The notes beneath the pieces were generated by a model that saw only the letters and a list, made by a program, of their open reading frames with translations, was not told the DNA's origin and did not search any database. This document shows, piece after piece, positions 47,387 through 61,681 of a DNA stretch of 64,000 nt. The DNA is from Agapanthus africanus. Lineage: Eukaryota; Streptophyta; Magnoliopsida; Asparagales; Amaryllidaceae. The position numbers and the translations under genes are program-made. How positions within the stretch are numbered: the first letter of the stretch is position 1; each line of letters opens with the position of its first letter. The stretch lies in assembly GCA_030015575.1 (NCBI GenBank), contig CM057339.1, positions 696,644,761 to 696,708,760 on the forward strand, written 5' to 3'.

Positions 47387-50300
47387 ATGATGCGCCAGAT
47401 GATGAGGTCGTTGGTTGAGGCCAGTCGAGCGCAGCGACAGGAGGTTGCCACCCCTGTTATCCAGTTATTCCTTACTATCAGCACACAGCATTGTTTCACG
47501 TATACAGCAGCAGTGGATGCAGCCCGTTTAGCTGAGAAGCGTCTTCCGGAGACCTTGGGAGTTCCGAGACTGAGGACGACTCGTGCAGGAGTATCAGCCT
47601 GGACAGAGGTTTAGACGCCGCGATAGATATCGTTTAGGTCGTGGGAGTAGCAGAGGCTTGGGACGAGGACAGTTGTTTAGCTCATATCCCCAGGAGGATC
47701 AACAGCCATCGTATGGATGTTTTCGATGCGGGAGCCTTCAACACTTCGTCAGACATTGTTCCTTGGCACCGCGTCAGACTTATGTTCAGAGAGGTTATGG
47801 TCGCGGAGGGTTCGTTCAGAGGGGACAGGTTGGTAGAGGAAAAGTTCAGCCAGTTGCGGGTAGAGGCCAGGCACGAGCGTTTGCTTCTACTCATCGGGAC
47901 GCGCGGGCGTCCAGTGCAGAGTTTTTAGGTAATCTTATTCGTATTTTCTTCTGATGCACTTGTTTGTTTAATTCGGGATCTATGTACTCGTTGTTCTACA
48001 CACTTCGTGCCATGGTTGGGCCGAGAGTCGTGTTAGCTAGATCAGCCGTTTGTTATGTTAATTTCTGTCAGCGATTCTTTTGTTGCGCGACACGTGTTTC
48101 GGTCGTGTGCCAATCGGGTAGGAGATAGAGATTCATCTGTCGATTTGATCCTTCTAAAGATGTTGGACTTTGATGTTCTCCTGGGCATGGACTGGTTAGC
48201 TACGTGTTATGCGTTTGTGGACTGCTGCGAGAGAACAGTCAGGTTTTGTTTTCCCGGCGAGTCAGTTCATGTTGTGTAGGGGGACAGTAGTGCCGCCTCT
48301 CACAGCTTGAATTCATCCTTTTTCGCTAGTCGGCTTTTGAGAAGAGGATGTCGAAGATTCTTGGCTTCTATTCGTGATACCGGAGCTACGGTGGGTTATT
48401 GGACCGGGTTCCTATCGTGCGAGATTTTTCCGACGTTGTTCCAGATGAGCCGGCGGAGCTTAGGGAGCTTAAGGATCTGCTGCAGAGTTGCTTGGTAGGG
48501 GGACTTGTACGTCCGAGTGTTTCGCTTTGGGGAGCTCCTATTCTGTTAGTCAAGAAGAAGGACGGCAGTTTGAGGTTATGTATTGATTAATCGTCAATTG
48601 GACCGAGTTACGGTGCGGATAGGTATTCTTTACCCCCGCATTGACGATTTCTTTGATCGGCTCCAGAGTGCGAGACATTTTCTGAGTTTGTTTGCGATCG
48701 GGTCATCATTGGTTGCGGGTTCGAAGTGATGACATTTCGAAAACTGCTTTTGTGCGCGCTATGGGCTTTATGAGTTTTTGGTGGTGTCGTTGGACTCACC
48801 AGTGCCCTAGCAGCATTCATGGATGTGATGAACCAGGTTTCTCAGGCCGTTCCTCGACCAGTGGATTGTTGTGTTATAGATGACATTCTGGTCTTTTCCA
48901 AGAGTCGTGAGGAACATGAGTAGCACTTGAGGATTTCCTTGCAGACGTTGAGAAGGAACTAGCTGTTTGCTAAATTCTTGAAGTGTTCCTTCAGGCTTGA
49001 TAGTGTTGACTTCCTAGCTCATGTGGTTACGGGAGACGGTATTCATATGGACCCGAGGAAGATCGAAACCGTACAGCTTTAGCCCAGACCTGTTCAGTGA
49101 CTGAGGTCCGCAGCTTTTTGGGCTTAGCCGGTTTTTGCCGCCGTTTCGTGCAGGATTTCTTATGTATCGCTGCACCGTTGACCGGGCTGACCAGGAAGGG
49201 AGTTCCTTTTCTTAGACTGTGGCATGCGAGCCAAGTTTTCAGCAGTTGAAGACTCGGTGGACGACTGCACCAGTTCTATCTTTGCTTCTGGATCGGGCGA
49301 CTTTGTTGTCTATTGTGATGTTTCGCGAGTGGGGCTCGATTGTGTACTGATGTGGCACTATAGAGTTATCGCTTATGCTTCCCGGCAGTCGAAGGAGCAT
49401 GAGAAGATTGATCCCACTCATGATCTAGAGATGGCCGCGGTGGTCTTGCGCTGAGAATTTGGAGACACTACTTGTACGGAGAGACGTGTCAGAATTTCAC
49501 AGACCACCAGAGCTTAATCTTCCTGCAGTGAGTTTTGATTGTTGAGACAGCGCCATTGGGTGGAGCTTGTGAAGGATTGTGATTGTGAGATCCTTTATTG
49601 CCCGGGGCAAGGCGATTGTGGTAGCTGATGCTTTGAGTCGTAGGCCCAGGGGTTAGCTTGTTCCCGTTGTGCGCAGTTCAGAGACAGTCTTATGCAGATT
49701 TACAGTTCTTGTGCGACCGTTGAGTATAGTTAAGTTCGCCTCTACTGAGGGGCCAGCTTGCTCATGTCCGCACCCGTCCACTTTTACTTAATCGTTTTCG
49801 TGAGGCACGGTCCGCCGATGCTCGTTTGTCCGAGATTCTTGAGCTTGTTCAGCAGGGTAAAGATTCGGAGTTATTATTTGTGACCAGGGTGAGCTACGTT
49901 TAGGGATGTGTTTGTGTGTACCTGATACTGATGGGTAGAGACGCGAGATCCTAGAGCAGGTATATCAGTCAGCTTTTTGTGTTCATCCAAGTTCCAGCAT
50001 TATGTAACGTGACTTGAGAGTTAATTACGGGTGGGCAGGGATGAAGGGTGAAGTTTCAGATTTCGTTTTGAAGTGCTTGTCTTGTTGCGAGCTAAGGTTG
50101 AGCATTTGAGACCGGCTGGAGAGTTGCAACCTTTAACCGTTCCGGAGTGGGAATGGGAGCAGATCTCCATGAATTTCGTTGTGGTTTCTACCCAGGTCTA
50201 GTCAGGATGTGACTTCATTTGGGTGATTGTTGTCTGGTTATGCTCAGTTTGCTCGTTGTTCTTTGTTAAGTTGTGCGTTTGCATGGAGTTCCTTCATGCG

Positions 50301-51200
50301 TTATATCCAATAGAGGCATTCAGTTCACTAGCCGTCTTTGGCAGAAGCTTTGGAAGCCTTAGGTGCTGGTTGATCTTTAGCTCCGCTTTTCCATCTGTAG
50401 ACCGATGGTCAGACAAAGCCGGCTATACAGACTCTGGAGGATATGCTTGTGCGTACGTACTAATTGTTTGTTAGCTATTGGGATCATCACTTGCTATTGA
50501 TGGACTTCTTCTACGATGATGATTATCAGGAGACGTTTCAATTGGCAACTTTTAGGCCTTGTGTGGTAGGTTGTGTCGATCGCCAGTTTGTTTTACTGAC
50601 TCCGTGAGAGTAGGATTTTTGGACCCCAACTAGTCGAGAGGCTTCGGAGAAGATCCAGTTGTTTTAGGTCAGGATGAGAGCAGCCCAGTGCAGACAGAAG
50701 TCTTATGCCGACCGTGGTGGTCGCAGACTTGAGTGCACAGTGGGAGATCATGTATTCCTACAGATTTTTCCGCTGAATGGCGTGTTGAGTTTTGGGAAGC
50801 TTAATCCCAAATTGTAGGTCCTTTTGAGATCCTCGAGCGAGTTAGTTTCGTTGCCTATCGTTGGCACTTCCGCCCGATTTCTGGGTATTCACTCCGTATC
50901 CCTTGTGTCGATACTTCGCAAATACCTTCATGATCTTCCTCACTTGATTTAGCACCAGACCATTCATTTGGACGCGATCTTTCATTCACCAGCATCCAAT
51001 AGTTTTAGTGGGTCGGCAGGTGGAGAAACTTCAGTCAAAGTTCTTGCCATCAGTGGAGGCTTTCTTTGGCGTAGCCCGTCTAATGAGAAGATCACTATGG
51101 GAGGCTGCGACTGAGATGTGGAAGTTTTGCACTCATCTCTTCGAAGGTACGCGTAGATAAATTTTAAATTTGGGGACCGAATTTCTTTAAGGGGGAAGAT

Positions 51201-53832
51201 TGTAACGTTTTGGAAATCGTTTAGGTGATTTTCCGTTTTTAGGTAAAATAATTTGTGTTTTCCGTTAAAACCTAGAAGCGATCTTTTTGCAGTATACAAT
51301 TCACTGCACCTAGTTTAGCTAGGAAATTGCTAGTTTGCGGGTTTTTGTGAGTCACTTGTAATTTTAGTGCATTTTAATATTTTTCCCTAATTAAAATATT
51401 ATTTTAAGTTGTTAATTATGCACTTAATTAGTGGTAATTACAATTTTGTTTGGGTTAATTATTACTAAAGTGAATCTATGGTAAGTTAATCACTAGTTTA
51501 AGCTTAATTCTTTCTCTCCAAAATATCTAGATATTTGTGTAATTAAAATGAAATTTTAAAGAAAAGAGATGAGGTGGCTTGAGATATTATTGCATTAATG
51601 AGCATTTAATGGTATTTTTAGCTAGAAAATTCCACTCATTTCACAAAACCCCCCTCACTTTTGGTCTTGGCCGAGCCCCCCCCCCCTTGTGCTGCCCACT
51701 CTTTTTCTTGCCTCATTTTCATCTTCTTCAAGCTTCAATAAATCATCTAAAATCATCATTTAATCCCACAAACTCAAATATAAATCAATACCCATCATTC
51801 TTCATCACAAAACAAGCTTGGATCTTCAATCAAGTTAGGATTTTTTGGAGGTTAAACTTTGGATTTCTAGTTGCAAGTTGTGATTCTTGTAAGGTATAAA
51901 ATCCTAACCCTAAACTCTATTTGTTGTTTTAATAAATTAATTAGCTTATTAGATGTTAATTTAATTTTTCATTTGCATGTTTAGAAATTTCTAGAAATGG
52001 TTTTTGATAATCAAGTTAGGGTTTTGTTTAGTGAAATGGTTAGGTGTGAAGTTTAGACAAAAGAAAACTTAACCTAGTTACAAGATTGTTAAATGATATT
52101 TTCCTAATTATCTAATTATCTTAAGTGCATACTAAACTTTTACTAAATCCTATTTGAGTGAGATTAAAATTCTAGTAAAGATTTGTGTGATTTAATCAAG
52201 CTATTATGAGATTATTATGATTACTAGTTTGGGTTAAACTTGCAGTTTTGAGCTAAATGATTAAATGTTGCTTACTATATTTCGGTAAAGTTTAGGCGCG
52301 AGTTTCTTTTGACGTTGCGATGTGATAAATATTATCTTCCACGCTATATATTGTGTTGTGAATGCGCGATCAATACGATCAGGGTGTAGGCTTGGTGGTT
52401 GTGTCGTTTAGCGTTCCTAGTTAGGGTTGTGCCGATGTCGTACGTGTTTGGTGCAATAGATGCACAGTGTGTTTATCCGGTGGGCGCTATCCTTGCGTTT
52501 CGTTGTCTATGTGTCGGCGCAAGATGTTTAACCTTATGTGTTGTGTTTATGAAATTATAGGATCACAGGCGAGGACTTCGGACGCTGCGAAGAAGGGAAA
52601 GAAAATGGTTGGCTTTACTTAGCCAGGATCGTTAGTGAGTAGATTTAATATCTACAGGGGAATCGCCCGCATAGCGTTATGCGTCAGGGCTAGATTAAAT
52701 GACATAATTATTAGTTACAAGTATATGGATATTTATTGTGCATGTGTATCTTTATTGCATACCACATTTTCCTATTGCATATGGACATAGTATTAATGAG
52801 ACACAACACCATTACTGACGGTTCATGTTGCACGAGCACAAATTGCATGTTACACCCGCACCGTCGGTAATTGCCATGACACGCACAACCCATATACATA
52901 TGTGATATTGTAGTTGGATATGGATAATTGAGATAGTGATTCTTATTCCTTTGTGCATATGAGATATAGCTGACACCTATACATACGTGATATTGTATTG
53001 GTTATGGACATTGAGACATGATCCTTATAATCCATTGTGCATATGAAACATAGCATACATGTATACCTACATGCTTACAAATATGCCTTTCTATGCATAC
53101 ATACTTACATGTACACCGACTTTTCTTGCTAGGGTTACATATACATATGTGGTATTGTATTGTCATTGACGTGGAGTCATTGATTCTTATGCGTTGGCGC
53201 ATATGATAGGTAGTATACCTTGCCATGCCTACATGCTAGTTACCTATATACCTATATGGTATTGTACCATTAGTGACAGGTATATACGCATATGAGACAT
53301 AGCTACATGTACATCTTGCATACATCCTTACACATACACCCGTATGGTATTACATCATTATTGATAAGTACATACTCATATACCTTGCTACAGCTATAGG
53401 TACCTTATGCACACATACTTACATGTGCACTCACTTACCTTGCTAGGGTTACATATACCCCTATGTGAAATTGTTTTGTCACCGACATGGAGACATTGAT
53501 TTCTTATGCTATTGCTCATATGAGATGCATCGTACATACATGCTTACATATAGATACGCATATCTTGCTATACCGACATGGTTACGTATACCTGGCTATA
53601 GCTATATGTTCACCTGTATATGATGTTGCATTTGATTTCGGAGAAATTAGGAACCACATGATATACATAATAACTTGTTGCAGTTAAATAGCGGTTTTTC
53701 CTTTATATGCTCATATTACTATTTCATGGTGCATATATTATATTTCATGGATGTCGCATTGAGATATGGTTTTCATATGATGTTTTCTGGATGTTTTACT
53801 CCTGCGTATATATATCAGTGGTATGGGACGCT

Positions 53833-53881
<49 letters not shown>

Positions 53882-55303
53882 TATATATATATCAGTGGTA
53901 TGGGACGCTGTTATATTTGTACACCTACCTAATATATCATCATAATGATTTATGCAAATATTCTTATTCATTACTTGAGGTTTTCTGGATTTGAGGATCG
54001 TGGTAGTTTAATGAAATTATGCATTATTTGAAAAACCCGTTTTCTCTTGATATGATATTTCGATGCGTCAACCATGAGATTTCTCGGTTCTGAGATTTAT
54101 GATATTACCCGATTCGAGGAGTGGTAGGCACCTTCTGCGGGTACATGGTGGAGCCCGGTATGGTTCCTCGGGGTAAGATATGTTGTTCGTGGTATAGACG
54201 ATGAGCCTGGCAGGTGGGCAAGTACCTACCGGTGACAGTATTTAGACTCGTCGGTTATCGTGGGAATACCGACCGGAGTCATGTACGTATGGATACGTGG
54301 AATTTCGAGTGTCGAATCTGGGCATTCGGGTTTTCCGAGAAACGTATGATACGTACCTATCAGGGCCAGTCGTGGTGACAGCACCTGATACAGGAGTATT
54401 TATGTGTCGATACTAGACACTAGTTTTCATGATGTTTTTGTGTGTCGATGTTAGACAAACAGGTTTCATGAGACTTACAGAATGTGTTTTATTCCGTACT
54501 CCGTATTTATTTGATATGCATTGCTTCATGTATTAGTAGTATCTGATAGAGTACATTTCATGACTGTTGCATATACATATTGCCATTTATTGCTATCATC
54601 TTGCATGTGTTAGATGTCGCAGTACGTGCATACTTGCGATTACCTGCATACGTTGTTTACTATTCACGAGTTGGCAACTCACCCCCGTTATGCCACAAGG
54701 TTTTGCAGGTTGTCCCTTAGAGTAGTTGTTGGCAGGGTTTTTCTTCTTATTGCATCATTTTTTGCAGCGGATACCGCTACGGCTGACTGTGTGCAGTTTT
54801 GCTATAGGTGGGTTTTGTGGTTATCCGATATTGCTCATTGTATATTCTTTTTATCCAGTACTCTCCATCTACTACTTCATGTATTGACTTAGAGACGAGT
54901 TGTGAGGACGATATTGTATATTTTGGTGACTCGGGATTTCATTTATGCAGTTTTATTTATATCATCTTTTATTTCTTCGCTACGGCGTCGTATATCTGTT
55001 GTGGTGGTTGTTTTCCGTCTTTGAGTGTGGATTTGCTCCCGTTGGGATGCTTTACTTATATTCTTTTTTGTACCCATTTTTGGGGCTAGTTTTTATAAAG
55101 GAGGTGCTGCCCAAATTTTTAAGAAAGTAATTTGGACTTTAAAGAATTTGTACTTGAGATTTTCAAAAGTTTTAAAAATGTACTTATCACTTACAACTTT
55201 TGATGGTTTAGATTGCTGGGTTTTCGGCTTACTTGAATTGCGTGACGTCTGTAGATGTTACGTATTTTAAGGGCTGTCACGTGCCAAATTTCGGGTCGTG
55301 ACA
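51201..55303 (+). repeat. Gypsy E 3' LTR (4103 bp)
   Basis: It starts TGTAACGTTTTGG and ends GGGTCGTGACA. Its middle (about 52700-53600) is a run of diverged repeats built on a TACATGCTTACATATAC / GTGCATATGAGATATAGC text, which explains its length. A TA microsatellite and a C11 run (about 51677-51687) are also present. It is related to the LTR at 1-657. Confidence 0.8.
53814..53911. repeat. (TA)n microsatellite bracketed by 21-bp direct repeats
   Basis: A TA run at about 53836-53880 is flanked by ATCAGTGGTATGGGACGCTG at about 53814-53834 and again at about 53891-53911. This looks like a duplication across an unstable TA tract. Confidence 0.85.
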
Positions 55304-58221
55304 GTGGATGATGTACTCTTGATTGGAAAGGAGTTTCCTATGCTACACTCGATCAATCTCCTCTTATCACATTGATTCTCCATATAGGATCTAGGTGATA
55401 CCTCCTAAATCCTGGTTTCTGGATCTATGAGATAGATCTAAGTGGATGTTAGGATTCTCACTAGGTGTAGTGAGATGGTATCAAATGATCCTGGGGAAAA
55501 TCACTGGATAGCTTTAGAGAACCTTCTTAAGTACTTATGAAGCACTAAAGAAATATTCTTGGAGTTTGGTAACGGTGAACTCCAGTAGGAGTCCTTTGCC
55601 GACTCGAGCTTCCAGGGTGGTAAGGTTGACTGAAAGTCAGTCAAAGGCACTGTCTTTACCCTCAGAGGAGGGACTGTATGTTGGAAAAGTTCCAAGCTAG
55701 ATACCGTGGCAAACTAGATGATAAAGGCAGGATACATCGCTACGAAAGATGCTACCAAAGACGTAGTCTGGGTGTATATTTGTTCATGAGATGAACAAGG
55801 TTCCTACCATTGTGTGACAATGGAGTTGTGGCTTTGCCCTAGAAACCTCCGTCCCATCAGTGACCCAGACATATTCTAAGGCAGTATCACCTGATCATGG
55901 AGATGGTTGATCTCCAGGAAGATCGAGGTTAAGAGAAGACTCAGAGGACAACACGGCGGATCCACTCACAAAGGCCTTTTCCCAAGAGAGACTATTATGG
56001 GATGGTTGAGTATGGGAGACTACAACCACTGCTGATTGTTGGGTATTGGATACTACAACATATGACCCTAGTGCAAGTGGGAGATTGTTAGTTATATGTG
56101 TGCCCTAGAAGCCATTATTGTACATATGATGTATATTATAGTGGATGCTTGGACATATATAGGAAGGACTTTCTTGCTCGACATGATAGTACGCTATCTG
56201 GTTGCACTTTATCATAACGTGTACACTTGATGTCTCTATATTACATGTTGATAAAGCCCTTACGATGTGTACTTGACTACCAGGATTATGATAGAGATCA
56301 TACTAGTGGGATCTGGGTGGTCTATGAGTACATCCTTTAATTGTTCCTAGTCGAAGGAATATCGAGACAGGGCATCAATACTCCAGAGTAAACTAGCGTA
56401 TAGCTTCTCGACCTATGTGATGGGCGATGGATGATCCTATATCTATTGGTGTTTGATATCAGAGATGGTATACGGGTGCTCAGTAGAGACTGGGTACACT
56501 GAATGGACTCGCCGAGAACGCCTAGATGGTATTATACCTCACGTCAGGTAGCAGTTCTCTGGTGACACTGGTACAGGTTAGTCTGTCGACTCGAGATCGT
56601 CATAGAGTCTTGTGTGTCTCCCACTGTGCTTTGATTTCCACCCAACCACGGCTCTACTGAGTCATGCAAATAGGTGGTTTTTGGGTATAGTCCCGAGTGA
56701 CATGGAGGCAATGAGCGATAGGAGGGGATCCGTCTCTCCCAGTATTGGGGGTTGATGTTGCGCTATGCTCGATTGGCCATAACAGTAAATCCCTGGCCAG
56801 GGTTGCAGATATCTACTTGTAAGTGTTATCAGTAGTTTCTCGAACCGTTATGGACCTTACATCGGCATGACTTATCAAGTTACTGGGGTCTGACGTTTAC
56901 CACCCCTAGAGTAGATATGCGACAGTACGGTAGTGCTACTGATTGGATTCGCAGGAGTGTAAGCAGGCTTGCTTGATCTTCTGATCGCTCAATACCCGGG
57001 TGGCCGTTACGTTTAGCAGACCGCTTGCGGCTTGTGGGTGACTAATATGATCACCGCCTACTGCCGGCGTATTGACGAGTCTTTAGAGTCCTACACAGAG
57101 GTTTCCTGGCTCAGGCAAAAGAAGTAGGATCACATATGTGATATGTGCGGGACCGAGATTGATACGTGTATGTGATACAGTATTCCAATCTCGCGACATG
57201 TGATATCGGCCGGGTATATGAGATATAGCCAGGTTATCGAATCAAGTGTTGATTCGGTAAATTGGTATTATTGATATTAGTCGGTTATATGTAATATAGC
57301 TGGATCATTAAATCAAGTGTTGATTTAATGTATAATTATATATTTGATATATGAATTTACACTAACTAATATTTCTCACATGACCATTTCTTTTTCTCAC
57401 TTGTTTATACATTATATATATGTGATATATATTATGTATCATGCTAGGTTATATATGCAACTTGTGTGTATGAGACTTACACCATAACCATGATAGAATT
57501 AGACTTTTATTTATCATAAGTAATTAAATTTTGGATGAAATTATCTCATGGCTAGAAGCATCACTAACCATTGACTTAGTCCACCACATTTGTTTTACTT
57601 AAGATATTTGTAAACCTAACCGCTATCATTTACCCATGGTTTAGTCTCTACAAAGGTTAGCATATGATGTTAACTCACCATGGCTGCAAATCTAACCTCA
57701 TTCTCTTTCTCTTGTTGATTTCAACTTCATCTTCTTCTTCATCTCTTCAAGCTCTATAGGGTTTTGAGAGATGATGAATCCAAGTGAGAAAATCAAATCT
57801 AAAGTGACCAAAATTCCTACTTCACCATCCTCTACTACTTGCCATTTAGTTTAGGGTGTTCTCTTCACTAATCTACCAATTAGTAAAGAGATAGCTTGTG
57901 TTGGAGTTCCTTCGACGTAGATCATTTTCGGCCTCGAAGACTTCTAGCATGCTTGTCCGTATTGCTTGGTGGAGCCTATCTTGAGTCCGGGAGATCAATG
58001 CTTGGAGCGAAGGGACGACTACACTGAGCTTTAGAAGTGAATGACCGATCTACAAAGGTTGTATTTCTTATTCACTTCTTATGTAATGTTTGATTACATG
58101 TGTTTGTTACCCTATTTTTCTAGTATGATTCCTAGGATGTTTGCTTAGCACCCCCTAAATTTTTTGTTGTGGCATGTTTGATGCTTGCAAACCATAGGCA
58201 TGGTGCTAAGGAAACCCTACA
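55304..58221 (+). mobile_element. Copia C: 3' part of a Copia A-family element (fossil)
   Basis: It starts in reverse transcriptase at VDDVLLIGKEFPMLHS, directly after the gypsy E LTR. The same text occurs in Copia A near 19510. RNase H remains run to about 56075, then the GTGCAAGTGGGAGA tract and a 3' LTR at 56086-58221 (TGTTAGTTATATG ... CCCTACA). The interval following the LTR is the RNase H of Copia D, so C was inserted in D. Broken. Confidence 0.75.
56086..58221 (+). repeat. Copia C 3' LTR
   Basis: 2136 bp. It aligns along its length with the Copia A LTRs. Twin hairpins are at about 57234-57260 and 57305-57331, with a G-T wobble in the first and a shorter 11-bp stem in the second. Confidence 0.8.
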
Positions 58222-60693
58222 GCTATGGCTTTGGCCAAGGAACCCAGGTCCCATCAGAGATCCAGGCATATTCTGAAGCGGTATCACCTGATCCGGGAGA
58301 TAGTTGATCGCCACGAGATCGAGGTCAGGAGAGTTGACACGAAGGGCAACACTGCGGATCCACTCACGAAGGCCATACCCCAGATACAATTTGAGAGACT
58401 CTTCGGGGTGTTGGGTATGAGATACTACAACAGCTGGCCTTAGTGCAAGTGGGAGATTGTTAGTTTTGTACATGCCCTAGAAGCCATTGTTGTACATATG
58501 ATGTATATTATAGTGGATGCTTGGATATATATAGAGAGGAGTTTCTTGCTCGATATGATAGTATGCTATCTGGTTGCTCTTTGTCTTAACATGTTGACTT
58601 GTATTGTGTTACTGTCTTGCTCACACTTGTTGATAAAGCCCTTAGGATGTGTACTTGACTACTAGGACTATGATGGAGATCATACTGGTGAGGGCCAGGG
58701 TAGTCCACAAGTACATCCTATAATTGTTCCTAGTCGAGGGTATATCGAGACAGGGCATCGATACTCTAGAGTAGACTAGCGTATACGTATCTTGACCCAT
58801 ATGATAGGCGATGGATGATCCCACATCCATTGGTGTTTGACATCAAAGATGGTATACGGGTGCTCAGTGGAGACTGGGAACACTGAATGGACTCGTCGAG
58901 AACTCCTAGATGGTATTATACCTATCGTCGGATAGCAGTTCTCTGGTGACACTGGTACAGGTTAGTCTGTAGACCCGAGATCGTCATAGAGTCTTGTGTG
59001 ATTCCTACTGTGCTTTGATTTCCACCTTACCACGTTCATGAGAACGTGCAAAACGGTGACTTTTGGGTACAATCCCGAATCACATGGAGGCAATGAGCGA
59101 TAGGATGGGTTTCGTCTCTCTCGGTATTAGGGGTTGATGTTGCGATGTGCTCGATTGGCTATAACTGGAAGTCACTGGACAGGGCTGATATGGAGATCTA
59201 CTGGTAAGTGTTATCAGTAATTTCTCGACCCGTTATGATCCTCACATCGACACGACTTATCGGTTACTAGGGTCTGACATTTACCACCTCTAAACTGGAT
59301 ATGGGACATATCAGATGAAGAGACCGGACTATACAGTAGTGTTACTGATTGGATTCGCAGGAGTATGTAAATGCTTGCTTGTTGATCTTCTGATCGCTCA
59401 ATACCCGGGTGGCCGTTACGTTTAGCTGATCGCTTGCGACTTGTGGGTGTTTGATATGATCATCACCTACTGCCGGCGTATTGACGAGTCTTCAGAGTCC
59501 TACACAGAGGTTTCCTAGCTCAGGCGAAACGGAGTAGGAGCACGTATGTGATATGTGCGGGACCGAGAATTATACGCGTATGTGATACCATATTTTATTC
59601 TGGCGATATGTGATATCGGCCAGTTATATGTGATATAGCCGGGTTATTGGATCAAGTGTTGATTCGATAAAATGATACATATTATATTAGTCGGTGATAT
59701 GTTATATGGCCGGATTATTAAATCAACTATTGATTTAATAATTTAATGTATAATTATATATTTGATATATTAAATTACATTAACTAATATTTGCTCACTT
59801 AAGTATTTATTTTTCTCACTAATTATACATTTAACATATATATATATATGTTTAGTGTATATTTTTCTTTTGTTCACAAAATTATATATATGATATATAA
59901 TATTGTGACATGCTTGGTTACGCATGCAACAAGGGTGTATGAGAGTTACACCATGCTAGGATTAATATGGGTTAATATTTATTATTAAGCAAATTCAAAA
60001 TTGATGGATAATTAGTCATGGTTATGAGCTTGGAAGAAGCATGTAGAACATTAACTAAGTCCACCTCTTTTGTCTTCACTTAAGATATTTATTAACCTAA
60101 CATTTAACCTTTAGCTATGGTTTATTCTCTACAAGGGTTAAGCATGACATAACTCACCATGGTTGCATTTCTAATCTCACAAGTTTTATTCATTTATCAC
60201 TTCATCTTCTTCTTCCTCATGATAGCTTGCTAGCTTTTTTCCATGTGATGAAATAAAGTGAGAAAAAGAAAACTAAAGAGAGCTCATTTCCTACTTCATC
60301 ATCCTCTTCTATACTAGCCATTTAAATTAGGGTGTTAGCTTCACTAGTTCCATATTAGTGAAGAGATAGCTTGAGTCTGTGTTTTCTCGAAGTAGATCAT
60401 CATAGAGTTTGAAGACTTCTAGCAAGCATGCATCGTACATCTTATGGAGCCTCTCAAAAGTCCGGGAGTTCGTTGATCACAGTGAAGGGACCACAACAAG
60501 GAGCTATAGAAGTGAAGGAACGGACTACAAAGGTTGTGATCCCTACTCACTTAGTTGTAAAGTTTTTTATATATTGTTTCGTATGGTTCTCTAGTTAAAG
60601 ATCTAAGTTAGGGTTTCTTTAAGCATGGAAAAAATTTAATTTGGCATGGATGATGCCACCCGAAACCTTGCTGTCGTGCTTAGGAACCCTACA
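58222..60693 (+). mobile_element. Copia D: 3' end of a Copia A-family element (fossil)
   Basis: It opens with the end of RNase H (MALAKEPRSHQRSRHILKRY, then VDTKGNTADPLTKAIPQIQF). The GTGCAAGTGGGAGA tract and a 3' LTR at 58458-60693 follow (TGTTAGTTTTGTAC ... ACCCTACA). It is the outermost layer of the right-hand nest. Confidence 0.75.
58458..60693 (+). repeat. Copia D 3' LTR
   Basis: 2236 bp, the same family as the Copia A and C LTRs. Its twin hairpins (about 59641-59667 and 59714-59742) keep pairing with two G-T wobbles in the first and a perfect 13-bp stem in the second. Confidence 0.8.
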
Positions 60694-61130
60694 ATGTGAT
60701 TCATGGCTTTAGCTCCTAACTAAGTGTCAATAGGATCAACTAGAGAACTTAGGTTACTAATCCAAGTTGTTTAGGATGTAGTGTGGAGTTCTATTTGTTC
60801 TACTATCTCTATCTTGCCTCTTCACTTGTTTCTCAACTCATGAGAGGGTAGTGAAGAGGAAGATAATGAAGGTGGAGGAAACTCAAGAGGAAGGAGGAGG
60901 GTGAAGCAAAAAATGGGAGCTCAAGAATAATGAAGCATGCATGTGAGAGAAAAATCAACGCAATCGTTTTGTGTATCAATTTCCATGAATAAACAAGTGT
61001 GGCCATACTTTAGTAGTAACCACAATTGAATAAAGAATTCATTTTTAAACTATTGAAGCCATGCCACTCACCATGCCCCCTCTCCTTAATTTCCATCTCA
61101 TTTACATTTATCAATAAATGGAAAATCCAT
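60694..61130 (-). repeat. Diverged LTR-like fragment, probably antisense Copia
   Basis: The layout resembles the Copia LTRs read on the minus strand: a TTCACT...AGTGAAGAGATAG-like block, then long AT-rich text with GCCATG and AATAAATGGA motifs as in the Copia B LTRs near 32100-32240. Alignment by eye is patchy and the ends are undefined. Confidence 0.35.
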
Positions 61131-61681
61131 GATGACGTTGTTCCCCTCCGAATGGCGGCCAAGACATGGACTGTCTAGCCTGAAATTCGGAGCAGATGCT
61201 AATAGGTGCTATCTGTCCACCTCTCTGAAGATGCCAAGTTAATTTATGACACCATGCATCGAAGGTTTAAACGGATGCGTCCGATGTAGCAGACTTCGTC
61301 AGATTCCCCCTCGCTTGAGGGGTTTTTGATTGTAGGGACGCTCTTCCCTGCAGGCGCAAGCCCCTGCAGTTAATTACGCTACCGCATGGCGGTAACAACT
61401 TTCTCCTTCTCCAGCTGGTCACTTCATGTCGTGGGTGTTTGTTTTGTTTTTGGTTGCCCGTGGATTGTATACGGAGACTAATTTATGTCGTCGCCCGTAG
61501 GACGTGGATTAGTCCAAATCCGTGTTTTCTTAGATTTAGGTTTGGGGTTTTGGTTTAAGGATACTTTAGCCATTTTTTAGGCTAAGATCAACTTAAACAT
61601 TTGTTAAGGATACGTTAGTCTAGTTTGAGACTAAGATCAACTTAACGGTATCGTTTAGATCCGACATTGCCTGTATGGCCA

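Larger units (their letters stand above)
47387..55303 (+). mobile_element. Gypsy E: Ty3/gypsy chromovirus, 3' part with a 4.1 kb LTR (fossil)
   Basis: From left to right: gag C-terminus with a zinc knuckle (CFRCGSLQHFVRHC, about 47720-47765); a protease zone (about 48050-48290, LDFDVLLGMDWLA); reverse transcriptase (about 48400-49080, WGAPILLVKKKDGSLRLCID); RNase H (about 49200-49650); integrase (about 49950-50570); and a chromodomain-like end (about 51000-51150, RQVEKLQSKFLPSVEA). A polypurine tract (AAGGGGGAAGA, about 51189-51199) and the 3' LTR 51201-55303 follow. No 5' LTR is present in the window. It sits in Copia C. Heavily broken, with well over ten breaks. Confidence 0.8.

Noticed and set aside
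53738-53971. Ile/Tyr-repeat open frames on both strands
   Set aside because: They are translations of the TA microsatellite.
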